Assembly (NCBI RefSeq): GCF_026914305.1
Contig: NZ_CP113866.1
Location: 399,501-463,500 of the forward strand
Source: Caldicellulosiruptor acetigenus
GTDB taxonomy: Bacteria; Bacillota; Thermoanaerobacteria; Caldicellulosiruptorales; Caldicellulosiruptoraceae
Reading direction: 5' to 3'
Length of the DNA stretch: 64,000 nt
Shown here: positions 36,231 through 44,811 of the stretch, in pieces
How the letters are laid out: each line of letters opens with the position of its first letter
How positions within the stretch are numbered: position 1 is the stretch's first letter
Notes under the pieces: model-generated
Databases searched by the model: none
Told to the model about the DNA's origin: nothing
Seen by the model: the letters and a program-made list of their open reading frames with translations, nothing else
Made by a program: the position numbers and the translations under genes

Positions 36231-37682
36231 ATGAAGTGTCTTGCGAGAAAATTGGGAATTCTTATACTCTTCGTTTTTGTGTTATCTACAACTATACCTG
36301 TTAGGGCACTTAATAACTTCAATGTCCAGTATGGTAATGACATCACAGATGTTGGTGGACTTCCTTATATACGGTGGGTTGTAGAAAAAGGATGGATGAC
36401 TTTACACAATAACACATTCAGAGCAACAGACTATATAAAAAAGTGTGATCTTGCTGTGATACTTTCAAGAGTTACAGGTAGAATTAAAAATCTAAAGAAT
36501 CCCAACAAACCAACTTTCGTAGATGTTACCAAAATAAGCCCATACTACAAATATATAGAAACCATGAAGGACTGCTTACCTTTTGAACAAACGTCGCAGG
36601 GATTAAGGTTTTATCCAAACAATTATGTTACTGTAGAAGAAGCAGTTTACTCAGCAATAAAAGCTTTAGAATACCACAAAGACGAGTGGAATGTTACACC
36701 TTCTCAGCAACTCAAATTATTAAAGCGGTTAGAAGAATGGAATATAGTAGACGCAGAGGAAATAGAACCCAAATATTTGCCTTACGTATTTTTGTATGTA
36801 AGGGACGAATTAATTTCACTCAGAGGGCTTGGACAAGAAGTCATTGGTAATGGGAAAAAGGAAGTTAAATATGCATACTTTTGCGTTCCAAAGTACAAAA
36901 TCTCGAAACAAGAATTAGCTGAACTACTATATAACTTGACTGCACCAGTAGCAAAGACTGAAGAAGAACTACTGGAAATTTACCGCCAAGCATTTAAAGA
37001 AGTTAGAGATTTTGTTGTTTACAAAGCCCCTGGAATGAGTATCGACCAAGTTGAACGTATAGATGGGCTATTTACATGTTTTTACAGTCCCATTTTTAGT
37101 TTTGTAAATTCTGGCACTTTAGGTGCTACAATATCTCGAGAGTACAAATATCTTAGTCTTACTCCAGAAGAAATAGAGATTATGCTTAAAAAGGCCCAAG
37201 AAATAATTAACCAAATAATAAAACCAAATATGACGGATGAAGAAAAAATTAAAGCTGTACATGACTACCTCATTGCCCATACAAGCTATGACACTGATAC
37301 TGCAGTTGGTAAAAGTCATAATAATAAGGCATACACGGCATACGGTGCAATAATTGATGGGCTTGCAGTATGTGAAGGATATGCAGGGGCATTTGAACTC
37401 TTGGCTCAGCTTGCTGGAGTTCCTGCAATTTACGTGTTTGGACTATACGAGGGCATACCCCATGGTTGGAATGCAGTGTATATCAATGGAGAACTAAGGC
37501 ACGTTGATGTTACTTTTGATGATACAAGTGTGGATGGGAAGACTCCAAAATATGATTACTTTTTACTAACAGACAAGCAGATGGGTGAGAAAGAAAGACA
37601 ATGGGATAAAGCAACGTATCAAAAAGACGTCTTCAAGTATGCAGTATTTTGCGAACCACCTGAGGTACGGGATAAGAAATAG
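36231..37682 (+). CDS. Secreted SLH-like protein with transglutaminase-like domain
   Basis: ATG 36231 follows AAAAGGGGTGG. Signal peptide (LGILILFVFVLSTTIPVRA) and an SLH-like first 150 residues. The C-terminal transglutaminase-like core has AVCEGYAGAFELLAQLAG (Cys), HGWNAVYI (His) and HVDVTFDD (Asp). Likely acts on cell-surface proteins. 483 residues; intact. Confidence 0.8.
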   Translation: MKCLARKLGILILFVFVLSTTIPVRALNNFNVQYGNDITDVGGLPYIRWVVEKGWMTLHNNTFRATDYIKKCDLAVILSRVTGRIKNLKNPNKPTFVDVTKISPYYKYIETMKDCLPFEQTSQGLRFYPNNYVTVEEAVYSAIKALEYHKDEWNVTPSQQLKLLKRLEEWNIVDAEEIEPKYLPYVFLYVRDELISLRGLGQEVIGNGKKEVKYAYFCVPKYKISKQELAELLYNLTAPVAKTEEELLEIYRQAFKEVRDFVVYKAPGMSIDQVERIDGLFTCFYSPIFSFVNSGTLGATISREYKYLSLTPEEIEIMLKKAQEIINQIIKPNMTDEEKIKAVHDYLIAHTSYDTDTAVGKSHNNKAYTAYGAIIDGLAVCEGYAGAFELLAQLAGVPAIYVFGLYEGIPHGWNAVYINGELRHVDVTFDDTSVDGKTPKYDYFLLTDKQMGEKERQWDKATYQKDVFKYAVFCEPPEVRDKK

Positions 37683-37692
37683 AGGTTGTAAA

Positions 37693-37726
37693 GTAGCAGG
37701 GGTATTTTACCCCTGCTTTTTATGTG
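37693..37726 (+). terminator. Terminator after the transglutaminase-like gene
   Basis: AGCAGGGGT/ACCCCTGCT stem, TTTTTATG tail. Confidence 0.85.
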
Positions 37727-37910
37727 GGTGCAGAAATACTCTCAAATCATTAGATGGACAATTTTTTATAGGATACAGAACGGAAAAATGCGGGTTTGAG
37801 GTTTGGGTGGAATGAGAATATAACCATCTAAGGAGCTATTAGATGGATTTGTTAGATGAATAACACAAAAAGTACCTTGCAAAAAATTTTTTGTTTGATA
37901 TAATAAAAAT

Positions 37911-38122
37911 GTAAAGTATCTAAATACTACGCGGGTTGATATGCGTATTACCTTTCTGTGGTGTACCTCTTGGTAAGTAACTTTTATACTGCGTGGGTCG
38001 CTAAACGAATTTTAAACTCACATAGTTTATTAGAAACAAGTTTCTTAAATACTATGTGGGTAGATAATAAAAAACAATTTACAAATAAGGCAGGGCTGGA
38101 ATTGTCCTGCCTTATTTTTTTG
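37911..38122 (+). ncRNA. Non-coding RNA with three GGGT repeats
   Basis: Promoter TTGCAA (37877-37882) - 16 - TATAAT (37899-37904). The terminator AATAAGGCAGG/CCTGCCTTATT with T7 ends near 38122. Three copies of a TACTRYGYGGGTNGNTA unit lie inside at about 37925, 37987 and 38049, the first flanked by AATAC/GCGTATT pairing arms. No ORF with a ribosome site. This explains the 470-bp gap before the repressor gene. Confidence 0.65.
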
Positions 38123-38158
38123 TCCGGTTATAATAATCCTTCCAGCAATACTTTTTCT

Positions 38159-38554
38159 CTAACTTTTTTTGTTGGAACATATCAAAAATTTTCTTAATTC
38201 CAGCGCAATTTTTCTAAGTAGTTCGATTGCTTCTGGTGGCAACTCTTTACAAATACCAATCAGTTCCATAATCTCTATACTCAAATTGCGATCCAGGTTC
38301 TCATCGAATATTAACTCCTTGCTTCTTTTTCTTTCAGTTGTTAAGCCTAACAAGTATTCCACACTTACATCAAACAAATCTGCAATCTCAATAACAGTCA
38401 GCAAATTTGGTTCCCTTGTCCCATTCTCATAGTTGGAAAAAGCCTGCTTGGAGATTCCAAGTTTCTCCGCAACATCTTTTTGTTGATATCCTTTTTCCTC
38501 ACGTAATTGCTTTATTCTTTCTCCTAAAAGCCTCAAAAACTTTGTTCTTTCCAT
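38159..38554 (-). CDS. XRE-family repressor
   Basis: 131 residues read leftward; ATG at 38554 with GGAGAA upstream. Helix-turn-helix QKDVAEKLGISKQAFSNYENG in the first half and a helical C-terminal region. Divergent from the next HTH gene, forming a cI/cro-like switch over the shared region 38555-38711. Confidence 0.85.
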   Translation of the reverse strand: MERTKFLRLLGERIKQLREEKGYQQKDVAEKLGISKQAFSNYENGTREPNLLTVIEIADLFDVSVEYLLGLTTERKRSKELIFDENLDRNLSIEIMELIGICKELPPEAIELLRKIALELRKFLICSNKKS

Positions 38555-38661
38555 CACAAATAGTTCTCCTTTTATTACTTAACACAAAAATTTTTTATAG
38601 CAATAGTATAAACCGTAGTCTTTGAGCATTGCAAGAATTCTAAAAGCTTTAAAACAAAATG

Positions 38662-38690
38662 TTGACAGTAAACGAAAAGAAGACTATAAT
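38662..38690 (+). promoter_or_regulatory. Consensus promoter of the Cro-like gene
   Basis: TTGACA (38662-38667), 17 bases, TATAAT (38685-38690): both hexamers perfect. Probably controlled by the divergent repressor. Confidence 0.85.
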
Positions 38691-38711
38691 ATTAAACAGG
38701 GGGAGATAAGA

Positions 38712-38915
38712 ATGAATAGATTGAGAGAAATTAGACTTTCCAGGGGAATTTCTCAGTATGCACTGGCAAAGGAACTTGGAATCTCACGCCAAAGACTCAG
38801 CAACTATGAAAACGGAAAAAGAAGACTGCCTGTTGAGTTAGCAATTCATATCTGCAGAATACTTAATGTAACACTGGAAGAGATTTATGGGATAGAAACA
38901 ACACAAACAGCTTAA
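38712..38915 (+). CDS. XRE-family Cro-like regulator
   Basis: 67 residues, almost entirely one helix-turn-helix domain (SQYALAKELGISRQRLSNYE), with AGGGGGAGA upstream. First gene of the rightward replication operon (replication protein, DnaB). Confidence 0.85.
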   Translation: MNRLREIRLSRGISQYALAKELGISRQRLSNYENGKRRLPVELAIHICRILNVTLEEIYGIETTQTA

Positions 38916-38946
38916 AAAGCCAGTATAAAGAAGGAGATGAATACAA

Positions 38947-40161
38947 ATGGCTCGTAAAAGAATGATTGATCCTTCAATATGGAGCGACGAAAAATTGGGA
39001 CTACTGACCCCATTACACCGGTTGCTATTTATAGGACTGTTTTCAAATGCTGATGACGAAGGAAGACTGCCCGGTCACCCAAACTACATTAAATCACTGA
39101 TTTTTCCCTATGATAATGATATCACACCACAGTACGTTGAAACAATGCTAAATGATTTAAACAGCAAAGGTCTTATCCTGACGTATATGGTCAATGGGCA
39201 GCGGTACATTCAGGTTGTTAACTTTCTTAAATACCAGAAAATTAACCGACCCACACCTTCTAAAATTCCCCCACCACCAGTAGAAACAACTGTAAAAAAT
39301 GCTACAACATGTTTCAGTGAGTCCTCATTGAATACTCATGGAGTAGTCATTGAGCACTCACTGAATACTCACGGAATAATCAATGAAGACTCAGTGAATA
39401 CTCATGAACAATTCACTGCCCAAATAGAAATAGAAAAAGAAGAAGAAAAAGAAAGAGAAAATAAAAATAAAAGTGTAATTGCTAACGCAATTACACCACG
39501 CACTGGCTCTGACGAGCCTACGTGCGTGGCTGAAAAGCACAGAACTTCCACTTCTACCCAGGAGAAAAAATTAGCAGGTGAACAAGGAATGGCAGTAACT
39601 TCCGAACCAGAGCAGGTAACCGACACCGAAGTACAACCCGAAACTAACAACAACGCTCTAATTACTAGCGGGGAAGAAGAGTTAGAACAACTGCTCGAAG
39701 AGTTTTTCGAGGACGGGAATGAAACTGCAAAAAACCATGAGACTGCTAAAATCGAGGAACCTGCGACTGCTACTGGGGAATGTGAAAGGAAAAAACCTTC
39801 AGTCCCGGTAGAAGTGCCCGAAGACCAGGAAACTGCTGAATTCACAGATCATCTAAATACTACCGGGGTGGAATTGGAAGACAGTGAAGAGTGTAACATG
39901 CTGCAGCAAGACCAGGATACTGCTATAACACAGGACCATCTAATTGCTGATGAGAAAGAGGAGATTGAACAGCTGCTTGAAGAGTTTTTTGCTGGTGTGC
40001 CTGACCAAGCAGGTGCACCCCCTCAACCATGCCAGCTGACATTTTGCCAGCTGGTGATACCGGTACAACTGAAGTTCATGATTCAGCAGGGGATGTACCC
40101 AGCGAACGTGTGCAGACTGGTTATGATAATTTTTCACCACCCGGCAGTCAGCAGGAAATAA
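38947..40161 (+). CDS. Replication initiation protein, N-terminal part (frame broken)
   Basis: The N-terminal 110 residues (MIDPSIWSDEKLGLLTPLHR, NADDEGRLPGHP, VNFLKYQKINRPTPSKIP) match phage/plasmid replication initiators with a winged-helix domain. A long acidic, repetitive linker follows. A C5 run at 40018-40022 shifts the frame. Reading -1 there continues as PPSTMPADILPAGD into the next ORF. Confidence 0.78.
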   Translation: MARKRMIDPSIWSDEKLGLLTPLHRLLFIGLFSNADDEGRLPGHPNYIKSLIFPYDNDITPQYVETMLNDLNSKGLILTYMVNGQRYIQVVNFLKYQKINRPTPSKIPPPPVETTVKNATTCFSESSLNTHGVVIEHSLNTHGIINEDSVNTHEQFTAQIEIEKEEEKERENKNKSVIANAITPRTGSDEPTCVAEKHRTSTSTQEKKLAGEQGMAVTSEPEQVTDTEVQPETNNNALITSGEEELEQLLEEFFEDGNETAKNHETAKIEEPATATGECERKKPSVPVEVPEDQETAEFTDHLNTTGVELEDSEECNMLQQDQDTAITQDHLIADEKEEIEQLLEEFFAGVPDQAGAPPQPCQLTFCQLVIPVQLKFMIQQGMYPANVCRLVMIIFHHPAVSRK

Positions 40162-40652
40162 ATACAGATGGTACACACACTGTATCGAATTCCGGTGTCG
40201 CAACTGCGGTTGCTTCCAGAGATGCCCCTGCTTGCGTACCGGTTAACACCAGCAAGACAGAAGATTATCAGGAAGAACCTGTAGAAAAAGCTCCAGAGGT
40301 AACAAACCAGGATTTGATAGGTATACTGACGCACAAATTTCACGAGATAACAAAACCGCTTAAACACCGGTCTGATTACTCATACATTGGTGGGTTGTAC
40401 AACAAGTTTAATTATTTCATTGTTGACAGTGCACTGGACAGACTCAAAAGGAAGGTCGAAAGGGATGGACCCATGGACAGCATGAAAAGTTACCGGGCTT
40501 ATCTTACACGGGTCTGTATGAATATTAACCAGGAGTGCGTGGACCCTGCAGGCGCACAGAAAGAAAGAAAACAGTATTCAAAAGCCAGAACTCTTAAAGT
40601 TTCAACCGAAGAAATTAAGAAACAGATAGAAACACAGGCTACACTTTTTTGA
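40029..40652 (+). CDS. Replication initiation protein, C-terminal part
   Basis: Continuation in the -1 frame. The last 130 residues (LIGILTHKFHEITKPLKH onward) form a compact helical domain that may contact the DnaB helicase, whose gene follows at 40668. The reconstructed protein is about 568 residues. Confidence 0.65.
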   Translation: MPADILPAGDTGTTEVHDSAGDVPSERVQTGYDNFSPPGSQQEINTDGTHTVSNSGVATAVASRDAPACVPVNTSKTEDYQEEPVEKAPEVTNQDLIGILTHKFHEITKPLKHRSDYSYIGGLYNKFNYFIVDSALDRLKRKVERDGPMDSMKSYRAYLTRVCMNINQECVDPAGAQKERKQYSKARTLKVSTEEIKKQIETQATLF

Positions 40653-40667
40653 AAGGGGTGTTTTACA

Positions 40668-41870
40668 GTGATTCTTAATTTCACGGTTGAAGACTATGTG
40701 CTCGGGTGCCTTATTAACAATCCAGAGTACAGGGATAAACTGCTTGTCATTCCCGAGGATGCCTGGACTGTCCCGGAATACAGAGAAATCTTCAGGGTGA
40801 TGAGGGACATGTACTTTAAAAAACCAAACTTTCAAGTTGTTGATATACTGCCGATGTTTCCACCAACCGTACAGGATACAATCGGTTTTCTTTCTTTCGA
40901 AACGATTGTTACCGTATTTTTTAATGAATACTTTGAAGAGTTTATGAACCGTTACAAAAGGAGAAAAGCAAGAGAGATATGCGAAAAGTTTATTATGAAC
41001 GATGGTGACGTTGACAGTCTGATAGCTGAGCTTGACACTGTAAGGAACTATCAGGCATACAATGTTACCAGTCTTGACATGGACAAGTTGCTTGTGGCGT
41101 ACTATGACCACATTGAGAAACTGTATATGTCTGGCGGCAGGATAGCAGGTGTACCCACAGGATACCCGAAACTTGATGAACTGATAAATGGCCTTCAGAA
41201 AGGAACTATGACAGTGCTTGCTGCAAGACCTTCCATGGGGAAAACCACTCTTGCTGTAAATATTGCCACAAATGCAATCAGGGATGGCTATTCGGTTTTA
41301 TACATCGACACAGAGATGCCACCTTTCGCAATCATGAACAAAATCATGGCAAGGGGTGGTGTTGCAACTTATGAAGACCTTTCAAAGGGAAGACTGACAG
41401 ACGAACAGTGGAAAAAGTTCGTTGCCGGTTTCAACTGGCTCAAGGGGAAAAAATTCTTCCTGCGTTCGCATAACCTGACACCACGCATAACTGTTTATGA
41501 TGTTTTGAGCGAAATTCGGAAAATAAAGGCACAGCACAAAATTGATCTGGACCTTGTGATAGTTGATTATCTCCAGAATCTTGAAGTAGATTCGCACTAT
41601 CGCAGCAGGTACGAAGAAGTAAGTGCTATTTCAAGAACACTCAGCAATATTGCAAGAACTGAGAATGTTGCAATGCTGGCAGTTGCACAGCTCAGTAGAA
41701 GCGTGGAAAACAGGGAAGACAAAAGACCGATTCTCGCAGATCTGCGCGACTCCTGTCAGATTGAACAGGATGCGCACGTAATCATGTTTCTCTACAGGGA
41801 CAGCCATTACTGGAGTAAAGAGGAAAGAGAAAAAGAAAAAACGACCCTGAAGCAAAGATGGCTGAATTGA
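40668..41870 (+). CDS. dnaB: Replicative DNA helicase DnaB (frame broken near C-terminus)
   Basis: GTG start with AAAGGGG. N-terminal DnaB domain (EDYVLGCLINNPEYRD), RecA-like core with Walker A ARPSMGKTTLAVN (~185), Walker B LVIVDYLQNL (~302) and AVAQLSRSVENR. At the A6 run 41836-41841 a -1 shift restores the normal DnaB end (MAELIVAKNRDNQ... to the stop at 41962). The annotated frame otherwise ends with a spurious tail. Confidence 0.9.
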   Translation: MILNFTVEDYVLGCLINNPEYRDKLLVIPEDAWTVPEYREIFRVMRDMYFKKPNFQVVDILPMFPPTVQDTIGFLSFETIVTVFFNEYFEEFMNRYKRRKAREICEKFIMNDGDVDSLIAELDTVRNYQAYNVTSLDMDKLLVAYYDHIEKLYMSGGRIAGVPTGYPKLDELINGLQKGTMTVLAARPSMGKTTLAVNIATNAIRDGYSVLYIDTEMPPFAIMNKIMARGGVATYEDLSKGRLTDEQWKKFVAGFNWLKGKKFFLRSHNLTPRITVYDVLSEIRKIKAQHKIDLDLVIVDYLQNLEVDSHYRSRYEEVSAISRTLSNIARTENVAMLAVAQLSRSVENREDKRPILADLRDSCQIEQDAHVIMFLYRDSHYWSKEEREKEKTTLKQRWLN

Positions 41871-41984
41871 TAGTTGCCAAGAACAGAGATAACCAGCTTA
41901 ATACGATCATGCTTTACTGGGAACCGGAAAAACAGGTTTTTGTAGAAGCTAAAGAACAGTAATCAATTAGCGGGGGTGGGAAAG

Positions 41985-42237
41985 ATGAGAAGATTCAAAG
42001 ATACTCCACGAGCATACTCCCCAGAAGAATTAGTTAAAGAACTTCTGGAACACCTGAAAAAGCCAAGGATATGGTACGGGCACAAAGCGTTTGACGAGAT
42101 TGCAGGTCCTCTGGAAGGTGGGAAATGGATATATGCAGTGGTTTATCCACCTGTGGATTTTCTCTCGTTAGCGATCAAACTTGCTGGAAGTGTTGCACTC
42201 CAGGGTGGAACAGTTTTAACAAACTTTCCGCAAGAAG
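41985..42237 (+). pseudogene. DnaB-like RecA-fold paralogue, 5' part, interrupted by tnpB element 2
   Basis: ATG 41985 after GGGGGTGGG. Residues RAYSPEELVKELLEHLKKPR and WYGHKAFDEIAGPLEGGKW resemble the start of a DnaB C-terminal domain (GxxxLDxxxxGL region), but without a proper Walker A. Coding runs in frame to about 42237, then into the left end of the transposon. Confidence 0.65.
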
Positions 42238-42396
42238 TCTCCATCTTCAATAAGGTGGAGATGAATTGCGGTTGATAAATATTCAGTAGCTGTGGAAGTA
42301 ATATTTTTGGTCAAGAAGTTATTGTTTGCTGACAAGTGGTGGAGCTCCAGTTGAAATGATTAGAAGATACATTGAAAGTCAAGGTGAGAAAAGAAA

Positions 42397-43521
42397 ATGC
42401 TGAAAGCTTATAAGTACCGAATATATCCTGATAAAGCCCAAGAAGAATTTTTTGAAAAGACTTTTGGCTGTTGCAGGTTTGTATGGAACAAGATGCTTCA
42501 AGAGAAGTTAGAAGCATTAAGCCAGGGTAAAAAGATTCCAAGAATAACTCCTGCAAGATATAAAAGAGAATACCCTTTCCTGAAAGAAGTAGACAGTCTT
42601 GGTCTGGCAAATGTTCAACTTCAGCAGGAAAAGGCATTTAGAGATTATTTCAAAAATCCGAAGCACTTTAGAATACCGAAGTTCAAGAAAAAGAAAGATA
42701 AGCAGTCATACACAACCAATAATCAGCAATCTAAAAATGGTAGAGAAACGATTAGAGTAGATTTTGAAAAAGGTTTTCTTTATCTGCCGAAGATAAAAGG
42801 CGGAATAAAAGCAATATTTCACAGGAAGTTTGAAGGCAAAATAAAATCTGCAACAATTGTTAAAACGAAAACAGGCGGATATTATGTGAGCATACTTGTG
42901 GATGTACAGGACCCGAGAAACGATATAAAAGAGCCAAAGAATTTTATTTGTGGAATAGACCTGGGTTTGAAGAGCTTTGTAACAATTGTAAATGATACAG
43001 GGACTTTTAAGGTTGAATATCCGAAGTATCTTATAAAAGCTGAGAAGAAACTCAAGAGGTTGCAGAGGCAGCTGGCGAGGAAGAAGGAAGGCTCTAAAAA
43101 CTGGGAGAAAGCAAGAAAAAGGCTTGCAAAAGAGCATGAGTATGTAAAGAGTGCAAGGGAAGATTTTTTGCACAAGCTTTCCAAGACCATCATAGACGAG
43201 AGCCAAGTCGTGGTGGTCGAAAGTTTGAATGTAAAGGGACTTTCAAAGACAAGACTGTCAAAACACATAATGGACAGTTCATGGTCGAAGTTTTTAGGAT
43301 ACCTTTCGTACAAAGCAGATTGGTATGGCAGAAAAATTATAGAGGTAGACAGGAGGTTCCCATCATCTAAGATGTGCAGTAATTGTGGATATATTTACAG
43401 TGAATTGAGGTTAAATGACAGAGTATGGGAATGTCCTGAATGTGGAGCAGTTCATGACAGAGATGAAAATGCAGCAAAGAATCTAAGAAAGTATGCAGTT
43501 GCATATATAAGGAGTCAGTAG
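42397..43521 (+). CDS. tnpB: TnpB RNA-guided nuclease (element 2)
   Basis: 374 residues. N-terminal MLKAYKYRIYPDKAQ, RuvC motifs GIDLGLKSF (~189), VESLNVKGL (~271) and DRDENAAKNL (~354), with zinc ribbon CSNCGY...CPECGA. All catalytic acids are present. The downstream 120 bases (CTGTGGAGATTGG, GGGATAAAGCCATGGC) look like the conserved omega-RNA scaffold. Confidence 0.93.
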   Translation: MLKAYKYRIYPDKAQEEFFEKTFGCCRFVWNKMLQEKLEALSQGKKIPRITPARYKREYPFLKEVDSLGLANVQLQQEKAFRDYFKNPKHFRIPKFKKKKDKQSYTTNNQQSKNGRETIRVDFEKGFLYLPKIKGGIKAIFHRKFEGKIKSATIVKTKTGGYYVSILVDVQDPRNDIKEPKNFICGIDLGLKSFVTIVNDTGTFKVEYPKYLIKAEKKLKRLQRQLARKKEGSKNWEKARKRLAKEHEYVKSAREDFLHKLSKTIIDESQVVVVESLNVKGLSKTRLSKHIMDSSWSKFLGYLSYKADWYGRKIIEVDRRFPSSKMCSNCGYIYSELRLNDRVWECPECGAVHDRDENAAKNLRKYAVAYIRSQ

Positions 43522-43645
43522 GGTAGGAACTACCCGAATTCACGCCTGTGGAGATTGGATCTCTACTGCCGGGGATAAAGCCATGGCAGCAAGTCTGGTC
43601 AATGAAGCAGGAAGCCTCCACCTCTGAAAGTGGATGGTAGTTCAC
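43522..43645 (+). ncRNA. Probable omega RNA scaffold of tnpB element 2
   Basis: Region between the tnpB stop and the right end, with GTAGGAACTACCCGAATTC, CTGTGGAGATTGG and the final CTCCACC...TAGTTCAC hairpin. These are features I associate with IS605-group TnpB guide RNAs. The guide would begin at 43646 (TCGCAAATTG). Confidence 0.6.
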
Positions 43646-44082
43646 TCGCAAATTGTTCCACTCCAGTAGAAAGAACATACGAAAGGTTTTTAACATTTTT
43701 CGCACATGAAGAATTAAAAAAAGTACCCGTATATTTTAGTCCAATTGGTTGTATAGAGGAACTAAAAGATATTGCCACACATTTCAGGAATTTGAAATTA
43801 GTCATTGTGGACGATTATCAAGAACTGGATACAAAATGTACTTTCAGTGATGTGAATACACGTATCAGACAAATAAACATGACCATAAAGCAGACCAGTA
43901 TCAGGTACTGTTTCGATATCATAACTTTTGATACACCGAAAAAAATATTGCACGACTATATATATCAGGACGCTGATATTATTCTTGGTTTGCACAGATT
44001 GATGTATCCACTCCAAAACATGGTGGAAGTAGTCAAGAACAGATACGGTCCTGACCATCTTAAAATAGTTTGCAATTTGTGA
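43646..44082 (+). pseudogene. DnaB-like RecA-fold paralogue, 3' part
   Basis: Continuation of the gene at 41985 beyond the transposon. LKLVIVDDYQELD corresponds to Walker B of DnaB (LVIVDYLQNL), and IITFDTPKK to the following sensor segment. The reconstructed protein is about 230 residues with no N-terminal DnaB domain. The insertion should inactivate it unless excised. Confidence 0.65.
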
Positions 44083-44166
44083 AGAAATAAGGGCAATTTT
44101 TCAGAAACGATGGTATAAATAATAATGGGCACACAAACAACAAACAGGTTAGAAAGGAGAATACGC

Positions 44167-44766
44167 ATGTACAAAGGCTATTTCGACGGCGCATCAAAGG
44201 GCAATCCCGGTCCAGCAGGTGCAGGAATTGTGATTGTCAACCCTGAAGGCAGGGTGATTATGGAATACTCAAAAGAGCTTGGTATCAGAACCAACAACGA
44301 AGCAGAATACCTCGCACTGATAGAACTATTGCAAAAGGCTCTGGAGTTGGGTATTAAGGAATTAGAAATCATGGGAGACAGCCAGCTTGCGATTAATCAG
44401 GTGTTTGGCAACTGGAACATAAACATGCCACACCTGTATGCACTCTACAATCAGGCGACAGAACTGTTAGAAAAGTTTGACAGGGTTAAAGCAAGGTGGA
44501 TCCCACGTGAAATGAACCGGTTTGCAGATTCGCTTTCGAACAAGGCAATAACCAGACCACCACCCAATACCTTCCCGGTAGAAAATTTAGAACAAATAAC
44601 AGACCATATTTTCATCGCACACGGCACAGAAGATTATGCTGTAGATGTTTTGCACAGAGCCTGCACCTGTCCTGATTTTGTCAACAGACACAGAGAGTGC
44701 AAGCACTTGCTGGCAGCGTATAAGGTTGCAGACAAGTTAGAAAAAGAAATAGAAACAACGACATAA
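44167..44766 (+). CDS. RNase HI-like protein with C-terminal SWIM zinc finger
   Basis: ATG 44167 follows GAAAGGAG. Residues 1-130 are a type I RNase H: YFDGASKGNPGPAGAGIV (first Asp), NNEAEYLAL (Glu), IMGDSQLAINQ (Asp) and PREMNRFADSLSN. Residues ~165-195, RACTCPDFVNRHRECKHLLA, match a SWIM finger (CxC...CxH). It would remove RNA from RNA-DNA hybrids; the finger may add nucleic-acid binding. An unusual fusion. Confidence 0.85.
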   Translation: MYKGYFDGASKGNPGPAGAGIVIVNPEGRVIMEYSKELGIRTNNEAEYLALIELLQKALELGIKELEIMGDSQLAINQVFGNWNINMPHLYALYNQATELLEKFDRVKARWIPREMNRFADSLSNKAITRPPPNTFPVENLEQITDHIFIAHGTEDYAVDVLHRACTCPDFVNRHRECKHLLAAYKVADKLEKEIETTT

Positions 44767-44811
44767 TATTTATGGTATAACTTTGTTAAGGAAAAGAGAA
44801 AGGAGATGTTT

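Larger units (their letters stand above)
42238..43645 (+). mobile_element. IS200/IS605-type tnpB-only element 2
   Basis: Left-end hairpin CTCCATCTT/AAGGTGGAG (about 42239-42260) followed by GCGGTTGAT. The right end is CCTCCACCTCTGAAAGTGGA followed by TAGTTCAC. Excising 42238-43645 joins the two host-gene halves in frame (..FPQEV-ANCSTPVER..). Ends resemble those of element 1 at 12.5 kb. No tnpA. Confidence 0.78.
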
